DNA from: Phytophthora quininea
Lineage: Eukaryota; Oomycota; Peronosporomycetes; Peronosporales; Peronosporaceae
Length of the DNA: 64,000 nucleotides
NCBI GenBank assembly: GCA_011947345.1
Contig: JAAVTG010000542.1
Coordinates: 1 to 64,000, forward strand
Direction of reading: 5' to 3'
In this document: positions 53,340 through 63,259 of the stretch, one piece after another
Position numbering within the stretch: position 1 is the first letter of the stretch
How the letters are laid out: the number at the start of each line of letters is the position of its first letter
Program-made: the position numbers and the translations under genes
The notes under the pieces: generated by a model
What the model was told of the DNA's origin: nothing
The model's database searches: none
Seen by the model: only the letters and a program-made list of their open reading frames with translations

Positions 53340-53430
53340 TGCCCGCGGCGTAGCCGTCTGACGTGAGCTCGTGCACCTTTTGAATCATCCCAGGTGATCT
53401 CGAGGTGACAACGATCAGCTGTCCGTGAGT
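53340..53430. promoter_or_regulatory. Conserved upstream block with TGACGT motif (copy 13 side)
   Basis: GTCTGACGTGAG at 53356-53367, followed by a GGTGATCTC word and a GACAACGATCAGCTGTCC word (about 53406-53423). The same words in the same order occur at 55019-55120 and 56856-56945. Located about 540 bp upstream of the copy 13 start. TGACGT is the CRE/ATF-type half site bound by many bZIP proteins (established); use by this family is inference. Confidence 0.5.
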
Positions 53431-53481
53431 GAGGCAACACTCAACAACGGAGGCCGCGTTCGCCCTGGTGATAGTAGAGTT

Positions 53482-54809
53482 TCAAGTACAAGTGTATTCA
53501 ACTAGAGCGTCTTGCAGTGTCTGCCAATACTTCCTTACGGTGGCGCTCCGAGCTCCGAGCACAATGTCTCGTCCATATGCGAGGTTCTCTCCTCCATCCA
53601 ATTGAAGTTCCAGTTTCGACCTCGTGATGCAGCCACGATAGGATCGGATCCGGACGGTGCGATGGTGACCCAGCCTGTGATGCAGAAGCCCAAGTTCTGG
53701 GCTGGAAGAACCATACTATCGGCCCACGCAATCACGACCCGATCCTCCTCGACAAAGCGACGCAGGAAGTGCTGCTTGTCGAAGTGCAGCGCCCCATTCC
53801 GATTCGGAACGGTCAAGATAGTCATCTTCTGCAGCGAGTCAGGCTGACTACCGGGCGTCTGTAAACGCACAGACTACTGTCAACATCAAATCGAAAACTG
53901 GGCAGTCCGAGTCTACGTACCCTGTCAGACTCGAACGCTTTCCAAATGAAGTCGCTCGCCTCTTGCATCGAGCAATTCATCGGGGTAGTCGTATCGAATA
54001 CCACGGCCTTGACATGGCGCTGTTCGTCGTACTGCTTCGACATCGAGCAGACCAAACTGTCTTGGGCCGGATCGTCTTGGAACGCGTCGCGGGAGTGCAG
54101 GTAAAAGCATTCGACAATCTTCTCGAGGGTAGTCATCGAAGCTGCCCTTTGTAGCGCGTCAAAGTGATGTTGGTGCTCCGCAGGGGTTTCGAGTGTAGCG
54201 ATAAAGTTGATGCCCTAAAACAGCACTGTCAGTCAGTGTACTGGACTTTCAAAGGCTGCACACACGTACCTCGAGTTGAGAACTCTTCTGTAGGATCTTG
54301 CGCAGCGAGTTGTTGACGTTGTGATAGTTTGCTACGAGGCTTTTGAGTCGACGATTCGTCGCCTCGGCTTGCAATCGCTCTCAGTATTTCTCAACTGCGA
54401 GCTTATGCCATCGTTCCCGGCCAGCCTCGGCTGTTAACTCTCGATCGCGCTTTGCTAAGCGCTGGGTATTGGAATACCTCATTCCGATAAGCACATTCTG
54501 CAGCTCGGCGGCCTCGGCGCGCAAATCGTTTAGCTCCGCTCGTTTGCGACGTTGCAGAGCTGTCGACGAACTGTGGGCGCTTCTTACTCGTCGCTTTTTC
54601 GTCGGTTTTGCAGTGGTCAACGTTGTTGTCTTGTGGTCGTCAGCAGCTAAGAACGCACCAAGTACATCGAGGTTGCTGAAGGCCGAGTCGCTCCCTTCTT
54701 CGCTGAAGACGCTGTCGCTGGACTCGCTAGCGTTGTACGTGTCGATAAACGCCAACGCTGCGTCCAAAGTCAAGGTGTCGGTGTCTGCTGTTGCTCCCAA
54801 GAAACTCAT
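53482..54809 (-). pseudogene. bZIP-like copy 14 (long type, nonsense plus frameshift)
   Basis: Start ATG 54809 (MSFLGATADTDTLTLDAALAFIDTY). Basic region KKRRVRSAHSSSTALQRRKRAEL; heptad helix LRAEAAELQNVLIGM. A TGA at 54381-54383 interrupts KY-stop-ERLQAEATNRRLKSLV. Exon 1 would end at 54270; exon 2 54214-53921 (GINFIATLE, MTTLEKIVECFYLHSRD, FDTTTPMNCSMQEASDFIW); exon 3 from 53858 (TPGSQPDSLQKMTILTV, FLRRFVEEDRVVIAWAD). A frameshift near 53570 moves the end to another frame (ENLAYGRDIVLGARSATVRK), stop at 53482. Introns 55 and 62 nt are intact. Confidence 0.7.
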
Positions 54810-54975
54810 CGCACCATGTGCTCAGGTAAAGTCAAACGAGTAGACCAGGTAAGGTGACTCCTTCCTTGAGATTACCCGCGAGGCAGACAAAGGCATCACG
54901 GACTTGATTCTGTCTATCGGATCATCTCATCAACTCCATCTGTATCTTGTGTTTACTTTGCCTGGGAAACCTCGA

Positions 54976-55122
54976 CCGAACAGTAAACGCTGGAGAACCC
55001 ACGCGTCAATGTTTGCACGTCTGACGTGAGGTCCTCTTCGGTGATCCCATGCCATCCGGTTCGACGCAACGGAGAAGTGGAAGAGGATTGCAGATTTGTC
55101 ACAACCAGCTGATCGGCTGTCC
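54976..55122. promoter_or_regulatory. Conserved upstream block with TGACGT motif (copy 14)
   Basis: CCGAACAGTAAACG (54976-54989), GTCTGACGTGAG (55019-55030), GGTGATCCC (55040-55048) and GTCACAACCAGCTGAT..GCTGTCC (55098-55122). The motif is about 210 bp upstream of the ATG at 54809. Same word order as upstream of copy 15. Confidence 0.6.
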
Positions 55123-55320
55123 AAAGCAACTCAAGAGAAATCTGCCAAAAATTCTGGTCGAAACTCACAGCCCACGTCCTTCAAGCTGGAATACCCAAAC
55201 AATTTGATCCCGAAAACGTGGGTCTCTTTTGGTGTTTCTGCATGATGGAGTATAGATTACCAAGAGGAGGCGTGGTTGCCTACTCATGGTGAGATATGAC
55301 GACCACTACACGCTATCCTA

Positions 55321-56698
55321 TTACCAAGATGCTTGTAGGTTTTCCTCGACTATCCGATTCTGTTCGTCTCGCCAATACATGCGCATCGCCTTTGTCATGG
55401 CGCCTAGCACCACCTCTTGAGTATCAAATTCCTCCCTGGTGTCTACCTGAAGCTTCAGGTTCGTGTGCATCACGCTTCCGTTCATCGGATCCTTCTCCGA
55501 CCGCATGAGGACCGAGTACGCGAGCGTCCGAACATGAAGCGACTTCGAGCGTAGCATTAACAGGTCGGACCAAATGATCACGACGCGATCCTCCTCCTCG
55601 TACTTGCGGAGGAAATGCAGTTTACGAAAGTCGAAGCTGCCATTGCGGTGGGGAGCGTCACAGTGACTGTCTTTTGCAGAGTGTTCTTCTTGCGACTGTT
55701 ATCCTAACGAAGCAACACACACAAAGTCAGACTTGACAGAGTCGTTTGGATCAGCTTGACACTACGCACCGAGGTATCGCTCAGATATTTCCAAACCTTG
55801 TTGTGCGCAGCTTTGAGCGAACATTTCATGGGAGTTATCGTCACAAACTCGACGATCTTCGACTTGCGTTGCTCGTCGTATTTGGGTTGGACAGAGTTGA
55901 AAATCATAGACGGCTGCTGCGGATGGAATATGCGGACGAAACCTTGGTGCATGTCCTCCACCTCCCTCTCCAGTTGCTCGGTGAGGATCCTCATGTATCC
56001 GCTGAAAAACAATTGACCTCGTGGCCACGGAGATTCGCCAGTCTTCAGATATTCCATGGCCTACAAAAGAGATAGCTACACCTGTTAGCATGTAGTTTGC
56101 GAAGCCATCTACGCAACTGTACTCACAGTTTGAAGCTTTCTGCGCTGTAGAATAACTTCCAAGCTCTGAGACGTTCTCATCTGCTGCTGCAAAATGTCCT
56201 TCAGCTGCTGGTTGGTCTTCTCCGCCTCCCTCCGCTCTTGGTATTGGGTGGTGGCTTTTTCATGCCATTCACTCAACTCGGCACTCGTTCTTGGCACCAC
56301 CGCGGTCGCCACTTGGCCGCTTTTGTCCCCAGCGACCTCTTGATTCTGTCGCAACCGAGCCAAAGTAAACTTCAACTCGGCAGCTCGTTCACGTAGCGAC
56401 CGGATCTCTTCGTTCTTGCGGCGATGGAGTTCGGTTGACGAACTGGCAGCACTTCGTACACGCTTCTTCTTTAGCGGCGGAGGCGTACACGATGGATCGT
56501 TGGTTGGCTTGACGAGGGATTTCCTGCCGAGGGTCGTGCGACTGGAGCTCCCAGCAGATCGCTAATGTCAACGTTGCTCAGCGCTGGTAGGCCATCGAAG
56601 TGGTTGCTTCTTGTACTTGATCTGTCCTCCATGGGGTCGTCGCAAAACTGGACGAGAGCTAACGCGTCATCGAGTGTCAGGAACGTCTTATCCAGCAT
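55321..56698 (-). pseudogene. bZIP-like copy 15 (long type, two frameshifts)
   Basis: Start ATG 56698 (MLDKTFLTLDDALALVQFCDD). Exon 1 (56698-56127) has a frameshift near 56540: the first frame runs out at 56471, and the basic region (PLKKKRVRSAASSSTELHRRKNEEI) and helices LRERAAELKFTLARL and EKTNQQLKDILQQQM are in the next frame. Exon 2 56060-55770 (LEREVEDMHQGFVRIF, VTITPMKCSLKAAHNKVWKYL). Exon 3 starts 55703 (DNSRKKNTLQKTVTVTLP) and shifts frame near 55650 into FLRKYEEEDRVVIIWSDLLML, ending at 55321. Introns 66 nt each, the first with CGCTAACA. The protein cannot be made as is. Confidence 0.7.
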
Positions 56699-56704
56699 GG
56701 TCAC

Positions 56705-56720
56705 AATTTGCAAATGACAC
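56705..56720 (-). promoter_or_regulatory. Oomycete-type Inr of copy 15
   Basis: The minus strand reads GTGTCATTTGCAAATT, an excellent match to TCATTYBNCAWTT, 7-22 bp upstream of the ATG at 56698. Confidence 0.65.
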
Positions 56721-56805
56721 ATTTGACAGCGAACGCTCGACTGATCTCGGTGAATACGTGAACATTCGTGTACAGCAATTGTTTACAAGGGACCGAAGAA
56801 CCAGG

Positions 56806-56945
56806 TTCGAACAGTAAACGTTGTTTTGTTGTACATGTAGCCTCAGGACCGGCGTGTCTGACGTGAGCTGATCCCAGCAGGTGATCCCCTCGATACACAG
56901 TTCAACCAAGCGGGAAATTTGTCACGACAGCTGATTGTCTGTCCA
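56806..56945. promoter_or_regulatory. Conserved upstream block with TGACGT motif (copy 15)
   Basis: TTCGAACAGTAAACG (56806-56820), GTCTGACGTGAG (56856-56867), GTGATCCC (56881-56888) and GTCACGACAGCTGATTGTCTGTCC words (56921-56944). The motif lies about 160 bp upstream of the ATG at 56698. Confidence 0.6.
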
Positions 56946-57161
56946 AGCAGGTTGCTCAAGCGGTACACAACACGATTCGGTGCTGTCGAATCGAGTTATG
57001 TTGCTCGTCGAGCTTGTCATCGCACTTTGGGCCAAGGATAATCGTTCCAAGAGTGAGTTAGGCACTGATAGTAGTCTCCTTCGTCAACACCATACCAAGG
57101 TTTGGAAATGGGAGCGAATCAAAATCGAAAACTTAGACCACTCTCGACATTATCTCCGTCA

Positions 57162-57615
57162 CTACTCTTTGGGGGAGGGGGTCATCCGGTGGTAGTTGCG
57201 GCGGCATCCGTTATCCCTACAACACAAAGAATTGGTGTCTTGAGTAGCATTCTCCGCAGCGATTCTTTGACTTCCATCTGGCACATGACCATCGTGCGGA
57301 GCTCTCTGTTTTGCCTTCTCCGCTTTTTGCAGTTGTCGGTAATGATTCCTAGCATAACCGCGCCATGCCAACTGCGCGACGGTCCTCAGGTCACTAGCCA
57401 TATTCAACGCTGCACTGCCGCGGTCGGCAGAATTCTGACCATATAAACATTTCAGCTGGGCCAAATATCTTTCCAACTTGACGACTTCTTCGTGCAGAGC
57501 AGCAATCTCCTGCTTTCTGCGGTACCGCCGCATTCGTCTGACGCCATGTAAGTGTCAACGAAAGCCTGAACTTCGCGTCGCTCTCTTCCTCGCTTTGAAG
57601 AAAACTCATCATGGA
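57162..57615 (-). pseudogene. bZIP-like copy 16, short remnant
   Basis: A start MSFLQSEEESDAKF (near 57570-57612) is followed by shifted and deleted sequence, then RMRRYRRKQEIAALHEEVVKLERYLAQLK (57445-57540), a basic region with leucine heptads. Later frames contain an AEKAKQR-type helix. Most of the basic region upstream of RRYRRK is gone. It lies at the end of the array, next to the tyrosine-recombinase retroelement, whose insertion may have truncated it. Confidence 0.55.
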
Positions 57616-57784
57616 AACCAAACGCCGTTTTCCAATCCAAGACTTCTTAGTAAAGGGGTAACTTCAACTTCATTAACGACCGGTATTAGCTACAACCAGC
57701 AACTCAGTGATTAAGAGTTGATCCCCCAGAAGGTGGTCGAGTAGTTTCCATTCGTTAGCGAAGTGTAGAGTCCCCCTTGTCACC

Positions 57785-58783
57785 TTAAACCATGTCGTTT
57801 GACAGTTGGTAGACGGTTTCCTTGCAAAGGCGCGTGTAGGACTTGAATGCATCCGACACCCAGCGTCCGTGAAATTGAATGGTTGTTGACTCGGTTCCCG
57901 CTCAATATAAGTGAGTAGCGCCTCCAGCGCGAAAGGAGTGGATACTGTAGTTGGCACTGTTTTCTCCTGACCGCACAGCTGCTCCCTTGATGGTTTTCGC
58001 GACGTCAGCTATCGATATGCATCCCGGCTTCCCGGACTGGGTCATGTAGACTGCAGCGGGGATGTCTGTTGGGAGCTGACGACGAGCCTGTAGGAGGAGC
58101 AGGGCTCCGAGTACCGGGCACACGTACTTGTGCCCCGATCGTCTGAGCATGCGGACTACGGGGGTCCGTGCTGATTGGTCTTGGAGCCGCGGAGGCGGAT
58201 ACATACAGCCACTGCAGTTGACGGGCTCCTCGTGCTTAGTCCTTGTTCGTCTAGAACCGATATGTCTTGTGCTTGGATGGCGAACCACTTGAATGACGTA
58301 CTGGAAACCGCCACGATCTCAGATCTTCTTAGGAGGAAGAAGAACGCTAAGCACAGTACCCCCAAAGGCTTGTGCCGCCGGGTCCGCTAGGCACAGGGAG
58401 GTAAAGCAGGATTCAAGCAGCCGCAAGGACACAGGGGACTTGCGGTGCCGGGGCGGATCAAGGCGGCGAATCCCTTTGAGCAGCATGCGTATGTGCGAGT
58501 GGTCGATGGGGAACGAGTGCCCGTAGGCCGTGAAAAAGTGCCGAATACTGGAGAGGGTCGCCGCGATCGTAGAGCTCTGGACTGGGTGGCCGGAACCGAA
58601 GCCGAAACGCAGGCCGCTAATCACGAAGTTGGAGATATGACCGACTTGGGCCGTGAGTGACATGTTCGTAAGCCAGGATGGGATCTCGCGCTGAGAGGTC
58701 CATCCCCACCATTGTGTCATGGCGCGGCGATACTTGGACAGGGTTGCGTCGGCAACGGAGTGGAGGCGGAGATGAGCTGCCAC
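57785..58783 (-). pseudogene. Tyrosine recombinase of the YR retrotransposon
   Basis: From 58783: LRLHSVADATLSKYRRAMTQW (core-binding start), ISNFVISGLRFGFGSGHPVQ, ATLSSIRHFFTAYG, then a frame change near 58385 into FFLLRRSEIVAVSS (catalytic Arg I) and RLRGSKTNQHG, a return near 58160 to VVRMLRRSGHKYVCPVLGAL, SIHSFRAGGATHLY (His-x-x-Arg), an in-frame TGA, and QFHGRW...SYTRLCKETVYQL (Trp/His and Tyr nucleophile), ending in TAA at 57785. All catalytic positions are thus traceable, but two frameshifts and one stop inactivate it. Confidence 0.75.
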
Positions 58784-60264
58784 AGCGAGTTCAGTCCTTG
58801 AACGTCCAACGTCGGCGAAGTCTGCTGCCAGCCAGAAGTTAGTAAGGAAAACGTGGTGGAGTAGCCACCGGGGCCTCCCAGTCGGGAGCCAGCGTCAGCG
58901 CGGGTATTATCGGCGCCCGCGATATGGGAGGCAGAGAAGCGAAGTCGGAAGGCCGATTCCCACCAGCCGAGGAGGCGTATCAAGACTTGAGCGCGTGGGT
59001 TTCTTGACGCAAGTTTGTTGTTCCAGGCGACGGCGGATGAGTTGTCGATACGAAAGTGTACGTGAAGAGGTATGGAGGAGACTCTCCGCGACGCCCAGCA
59101 CTGACCCCACTCGCACACGGCGAAAGCACAGGCGAGCAGCTCCCGGTAGTTGATGTCGAAGTGGTTGACGTGCTGGGACTTGAACGCTGCTACCAATTCG
59201 AGCTCGGAAGTGGTGAACCGATACGTAAGGGCAAGCCTAGCCGCGGTGTCCAGGGCGCAGAGCCCGAAATCCGACGCGTCTGTCTCCACGACGACATCTG
59301 GAGCTGGTAGCGAGTGGAAGTAGTCCAGAGGAATGCCTTTGAAAGCCGGCAAGTGCAGGACGAGCCACCACCACTGCAAGTCCGCCTTTATAGGTGCCGA
59401 TATGGGCACCGTGCGGAAGCGACTTAGTGCAATTTCGCGTTGCCGTAGCCGCTGAAGAAATGGACGGGCGGGTCGGACGCACGTCGCGACGTCGCGGAGG
59501 CTGCCCAGCAGGGATCGATAAGCAGTTCTGGAAAGCGATGCTGCAGTGAGAGCCGAAGCAACCAAAGCCTTAGCCTTTTGAATCTTGCTCTCCGGCATGG
59601 ACACTGTGCCCGTAGTGGAATCAAAGACTAGGCCGAGCACTTTTTGACGGGTGGACCACGGAATGAATTTGTCCTCGTTGACGGCATTGGGCCCCAATAT
59701 GGCTGTCATCGCGAAGCGGAGCGAACGGGTCATGTCGGAGCAATTGGTCGCTGTGTCCGCAGTGACATTGATATGGTTGTCGACCCAGTGGTAATTGAAG
59801 AAGCCGGAAGGGTTCTGGTCATTATAATGAGAATCGTGGATGTACGAGATAGCGCCGCCAACTACCTCGTAGCAGCCGGGTGACCCAGTCCAGCTAAATG
59901 GGGCAGCTAGATCGATGATCAGGGCACCGTCCTCTTCGATACGACCAGCGAACCACCGGACGCTGTCACTGTGAATGCTGGTGTTGCGAAAGGCGGAGGC
60001 AACATCGCCAGCCATGATGTTGGTCTCGGTCTCGGGGTTGGACTTGGACACACGCAGAATTTCCGAGGCGACAGCGTCACAGTGGGTATAGTCAGCAGGG
60101 GGATAGAAGCTGAGTCCGTGGCGTCGTTCACCGAGGCGCCTTCCGGGTAGGATAGGTCGTGGATCGTCCGGCCACTCGAGGAGGATCGCCTGATCCTTTG
60201 TCGATGACACCAAAGGGACTGATAAAACCTCCGGCCAGACGTCCAGAATGTCGCTATCCAGCAC
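58717..60264 (-). pseudogene. Reverse transcriptase-RNase H of the YR retrotransposon
   Basis: A 515-codon open frame. RT motifs: NIMAGDVASAFRNTSIH (first Asp), PFSWTGSPGCYEVVGGAIS, and YHWVDNHINV in place of the usual Y-x-DD, so the second Asp of the catalytic pair reads Asn. Thumb/connection: KVLGLVFDSTTGTVSMPESK, YRSLLGSLRDVATCVRPAR. RNase H: DVVVETDASDFGLCALD (Asp), FDINYRELLACAFAV (Glu), FRIDNSSAVAW (Asp), ADNTRADAGSR (Asp). The Asn in the VDN position also occurs in related DIRS-type elements as far as I recall, so it may be ancestral rather than damage. The frame lacks its N terminus, which lies in other frames upstream (60.26-60.8 kb). Confidence 0.75.
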
Positions 60265-60284
60265 CAGACAGCGCCAGGCATCTT

Positions 60285-61233
60285 GGTATTTGCGGATATT
60301 TTCCGTAGGACGTTGAGTTGATCACCGGCCGAGCCATGGTTAGGCGGTCGCACGGATTGGGTTGGCGGCGGATCCTTCATGTGCACCCGGACACCGTTAG
60401 CTGCGATGTTGCGAAGGATAGGAGATTCGGGTATCCGTTGCACACCTTCTCAATGACCGGCGGCACCATGTGCTTGTTCGGTCTGTAGTCGTCCGTAGCC
60501 TGGCATTGTACCAGTTCGATGAATGCAGGCAATGAAATCTTCGTCCGGCGAATGAATTCCGACAGAACACGCTGTAGAGGCCGGTCAAGCAGAAATACCG
60601 GGCCTTGAGACGAGGAGTGCATATGCGGATGGGGCACGCTGGGCAGGCGTAGCCCAACACAGCCGAGCGCTGAGTTGATCGTCGCTCGGCGAGTGGCTTC
60701 GATCAGGTTGTCGCGGATGGCGGTGTTCCTGGTGAAGCGACGGTGACTTTCCTCCGTGACGACCGGCACACGGTGGGGAGTGCGAGGCATGGGGTTCTGT
60801 CCGCGACGGCGGCGACGTCGGACAAGCTGGGCCTGTCGGGAGGGGACGATGGGCCAGTCGGTACCGCTTGGTGAAGCGCCCGATGAAGACGTGGTTGTAC
60901 GACCAGAGCGGGCTGTATAGCCGGATCAACGTTCGCAGTAGAGCGGGGCCAAATGGCCGGAACGTGCGGAGGAGCCGATGGCGGGGGCTGTATAGCTGGA
61001 CGAGGCCGTAAGGCTTGGCATGGTGCTGTAATGGGCTGTATTGCCCGTGAGGCCGAGGGCCGTGGGGTGGACAGTGCAGTCCGCGGAGCGAAAGCCACTT
61101 GGAATGATGGAGGTGGGGCCACCTCGTTCCGCCGGTCTTCGGATGAGTCAGCGGGTGCGCTCGATACTACGTGGTTAGCAGAAATGAGTGTATTTGTCTG
61201 CGTTACGTCTACGTCAGTCCGAAAGGGTCTCAA
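60285..61233 (-). pseudogene. YR retrotransposon linker and RT N-terminal part
   Basis: Frame 61233-60703 is Pro/Ala/Ser-rich. Frame 60790-60377 is better conserved: PVVTEESHRRFTRNTAIRDN, ATINSALGCVGLRLP and ISLPAFIELVQCQATDDY, ending near 60377; frames then change twice to reach the RT frame at 60264. Likely the region between gag and RT of the element. Confidence 0.5.
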
Positions 61234-62915
61234 GCTGTCAACCTCTCGGCACCATCAACGGCGAGCGCGGTCGTCGCGTGTACCGAAGGACGCTCCATCC
61301 AGTCGCGGAGGCGATGGGGAAGGCCGTCGGACCACGTGTGCGTGCGGCGAGGGTTTCCGCAGCGGTCACGGGTACCACCCGAACACGAAAGTCCAGCAAG
61401 GTGGCGGAGGCAGGGCTCCTGGCCCCGGTGGTTCACAGGGATAAGACGCCTGATGTCCTCCGGAACCGCCGATCCCTTGCTTGCGTCGCGCCGTGAGTAG
61501 CGAGGCGGGTCCGAGATACTTGATTCGGTGCGGACTTAGGGGCGACCAACACTCACCGCCGTCATCGCGCTCACGAGAGCCACAATCCGCTCAGACGATA
61601 GAGCGTCAATAGCTCGCAGCGACTCGCAAAAGTTGAACCACCAGTGCGGAGTGTCCGACTGCAGGTGCCCCATGGCAGTGCCGAGCAGCTTGTTTGCAAA
61701 AAGCAGCGTGAGCCGCACGCGAGCCGGCGAAATGGCCGGGTCGGCGGACTTGTTTGTCGAGACAAAGGCACGGAGACGAGACGTAAGCTTCCGGACGTGG
61801 TCATACCAGAACTTGTTGCCGAAAGCCGCTAGGTCGTGTATGACATCGAGAATGTTGTCGTAAGACTCGCATCGAGTAGACGCGGACGGGAGTTGCGCAG
61901 AGGGACTGAAGTCGTTGGTAAAGTTTGCGTTCGTTGAGCCTTGCTCTAGGGCGTCCAGATCAGACACTTCTCGGAAGTGCAGCAGCGTTAGTCCCCGACT
62001 ACCAAGTCGGCCACTGAACAGCGCCATCAGAACGGCTGGGGTGATCGCGAACTTCACTGACTCCGCTTCTCGGATTCCCATAACGAAATTCATTGCAGAA
62101 ATGGACTTACCTTCACTTGGGATGAAGTCCTTGAACATCCTGGCTGCAGCAAGCAGATGCACTTGGGGAGGGTTATACTCCCTTCGCCTTCCTCGACACG
62201 TCGGGGAAACTGGCGCAGGAGACTTGACAGAGCGGCTGAGGCGACCACTCACCTTTGGCGTTAGCTACGGTGGCTTCGCTAGCGCGACTCTGGACGGCGT
62301 GCGTAACGACTGCGCATGCAGCAGTTGGCGTAGCCGCATGAGTTCAGCGCGAAGAGCTGCCACGTCTTGGGTCTCGACAGACCGCTGCGGGGCGTCACTT
62401 GGCTGGCCGAGCGGTTGATGGTCGCGGGCGGACGAGGTTGCGTCGAAAGCGGCCAAGAAGGTCTCCAAATTGAACCCGTCCTGGTGGTGGGTTGGCGTCG
62501 ACCGTGGTAGTACCGAGCCCGTCGAAAGTGAAGCCGCGGGCTCTGGTGCCGGAGAGGGGTCGATGGGGTAGAATGAAGCAGCGATACCGAGACGGAGGGC
62601 GGCGAGCAGGTCGACACTGCCGCCGCCAGGTCGACCGCAGGCTGGGCGATCGTCTCCCGGCCGGTATTGGCTCAAGCAGAACGGGGTCGGAGCCTTGTCC
62701 TCCAGATCAGCGCCCGCCGCAAGTGGTGTCGTCAGGCGAGGCGACTTACCGCGGCTGGGCGGGCGGGTCGACGCGGGGGCCACACGTTTCGCGGTTTCTT
62801 CCGCGGAGTCTTGGACGGAAATGCCGTGGCCTGCCCACTTGGCTTCGGTTTGGCACGTCGGCTGGTGCGCACCGGTGGAGGTGACGTCGTCTGACGGGCA
62901 GACGAGGAAGTCCAC
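61234..62915 (-). pseudogene. gag-like protein of the YR retrotransposon
   Basis: Frame 62915-62265 is Pro/Arg-rich and ends with a leucine-rich coiled-coil-like stretch (VAALRAELMRLRQLLHAQSL). After a TAG at 62265-62267 the same phase continues 62252-61536 with a compact helical domain (KSISAMNFVMGIREAESVKF, SRGLTLLHFREVSDL, YDNILDVIHDLAAFGNKFWYDH, VRLTLLFANKLLGTAMGHLQ). A sequence AAAG-GTGAGT just after the stop could be a splice donor, so the TAG might be part of an intron boundary region or plain damage. Farther on, EPCLRHLAGLSCSGGTRDRC and NPRRTHTW (61380-61430) form a Cys/His cluster like the zinc motif of such gag proteins. Confidence 0.6.
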
Positions 62916-63259
62916 GGCTCGTCTACGCCGGTCATGTCAACTACCGGGGCGGCAGGTGGCGTTTCGCCGTTCGACAATGGGGTGCCACAGGCGGGTGATT
63001 CCGGGCTTGATGCGGGGATTGGGCAGCAGGGCGGGCGGACATTGCGGAGGAAAGGACGAGTGCACTTCTTGTTCGAGGCTTTGAACTTCTTGGCGCTTAA
63101 AGCGAAATGAGTGGCTTTGAGGCCACTCGTTTCGCTCGGACGGTTGAAAGTCCTGGTGTGGAAAACACTATTTATCTTGTAGCTTTGCACGCGATAAATA
63201 CACCGTTCTTGAATGGCTGAGAGAGTTGGCGCTTTTGCAGAACCATAGATTCCTGGTTT

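Larger units (their letters stand above)
57700..63250 (-). mobile_element. Tyrosine-recombinase retrotransposon (DIRS/Ngaro type), decayed
   Basis: Sense order on the minus strand: gag-like part (62.9-61.2 kb), linker and RT N-terminal part (61.2-60.3), RT-RNase H (60.26-58.72), tyrosine recombinase (58.78-57.79). RT plus RNase H plus a tyrosine recombinase instead of a DDE integrase defines the DIRS order. No methyltransferase domain was seen, which fits Ngaro better than DIRS. Split direct or inverted terminal repeats could not be recognised by eye, so limits are approximate. Several frameshifts and stops. Confidence 0.75.

Noticed and set aside
53005..53388. 127-codon minus-strand ORF upstream of copy 13 as a gene
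   Set aside because: No motif, biased low-complexity text, and it overlaps the upstream block shared with other copies, where no ORF is conserved.
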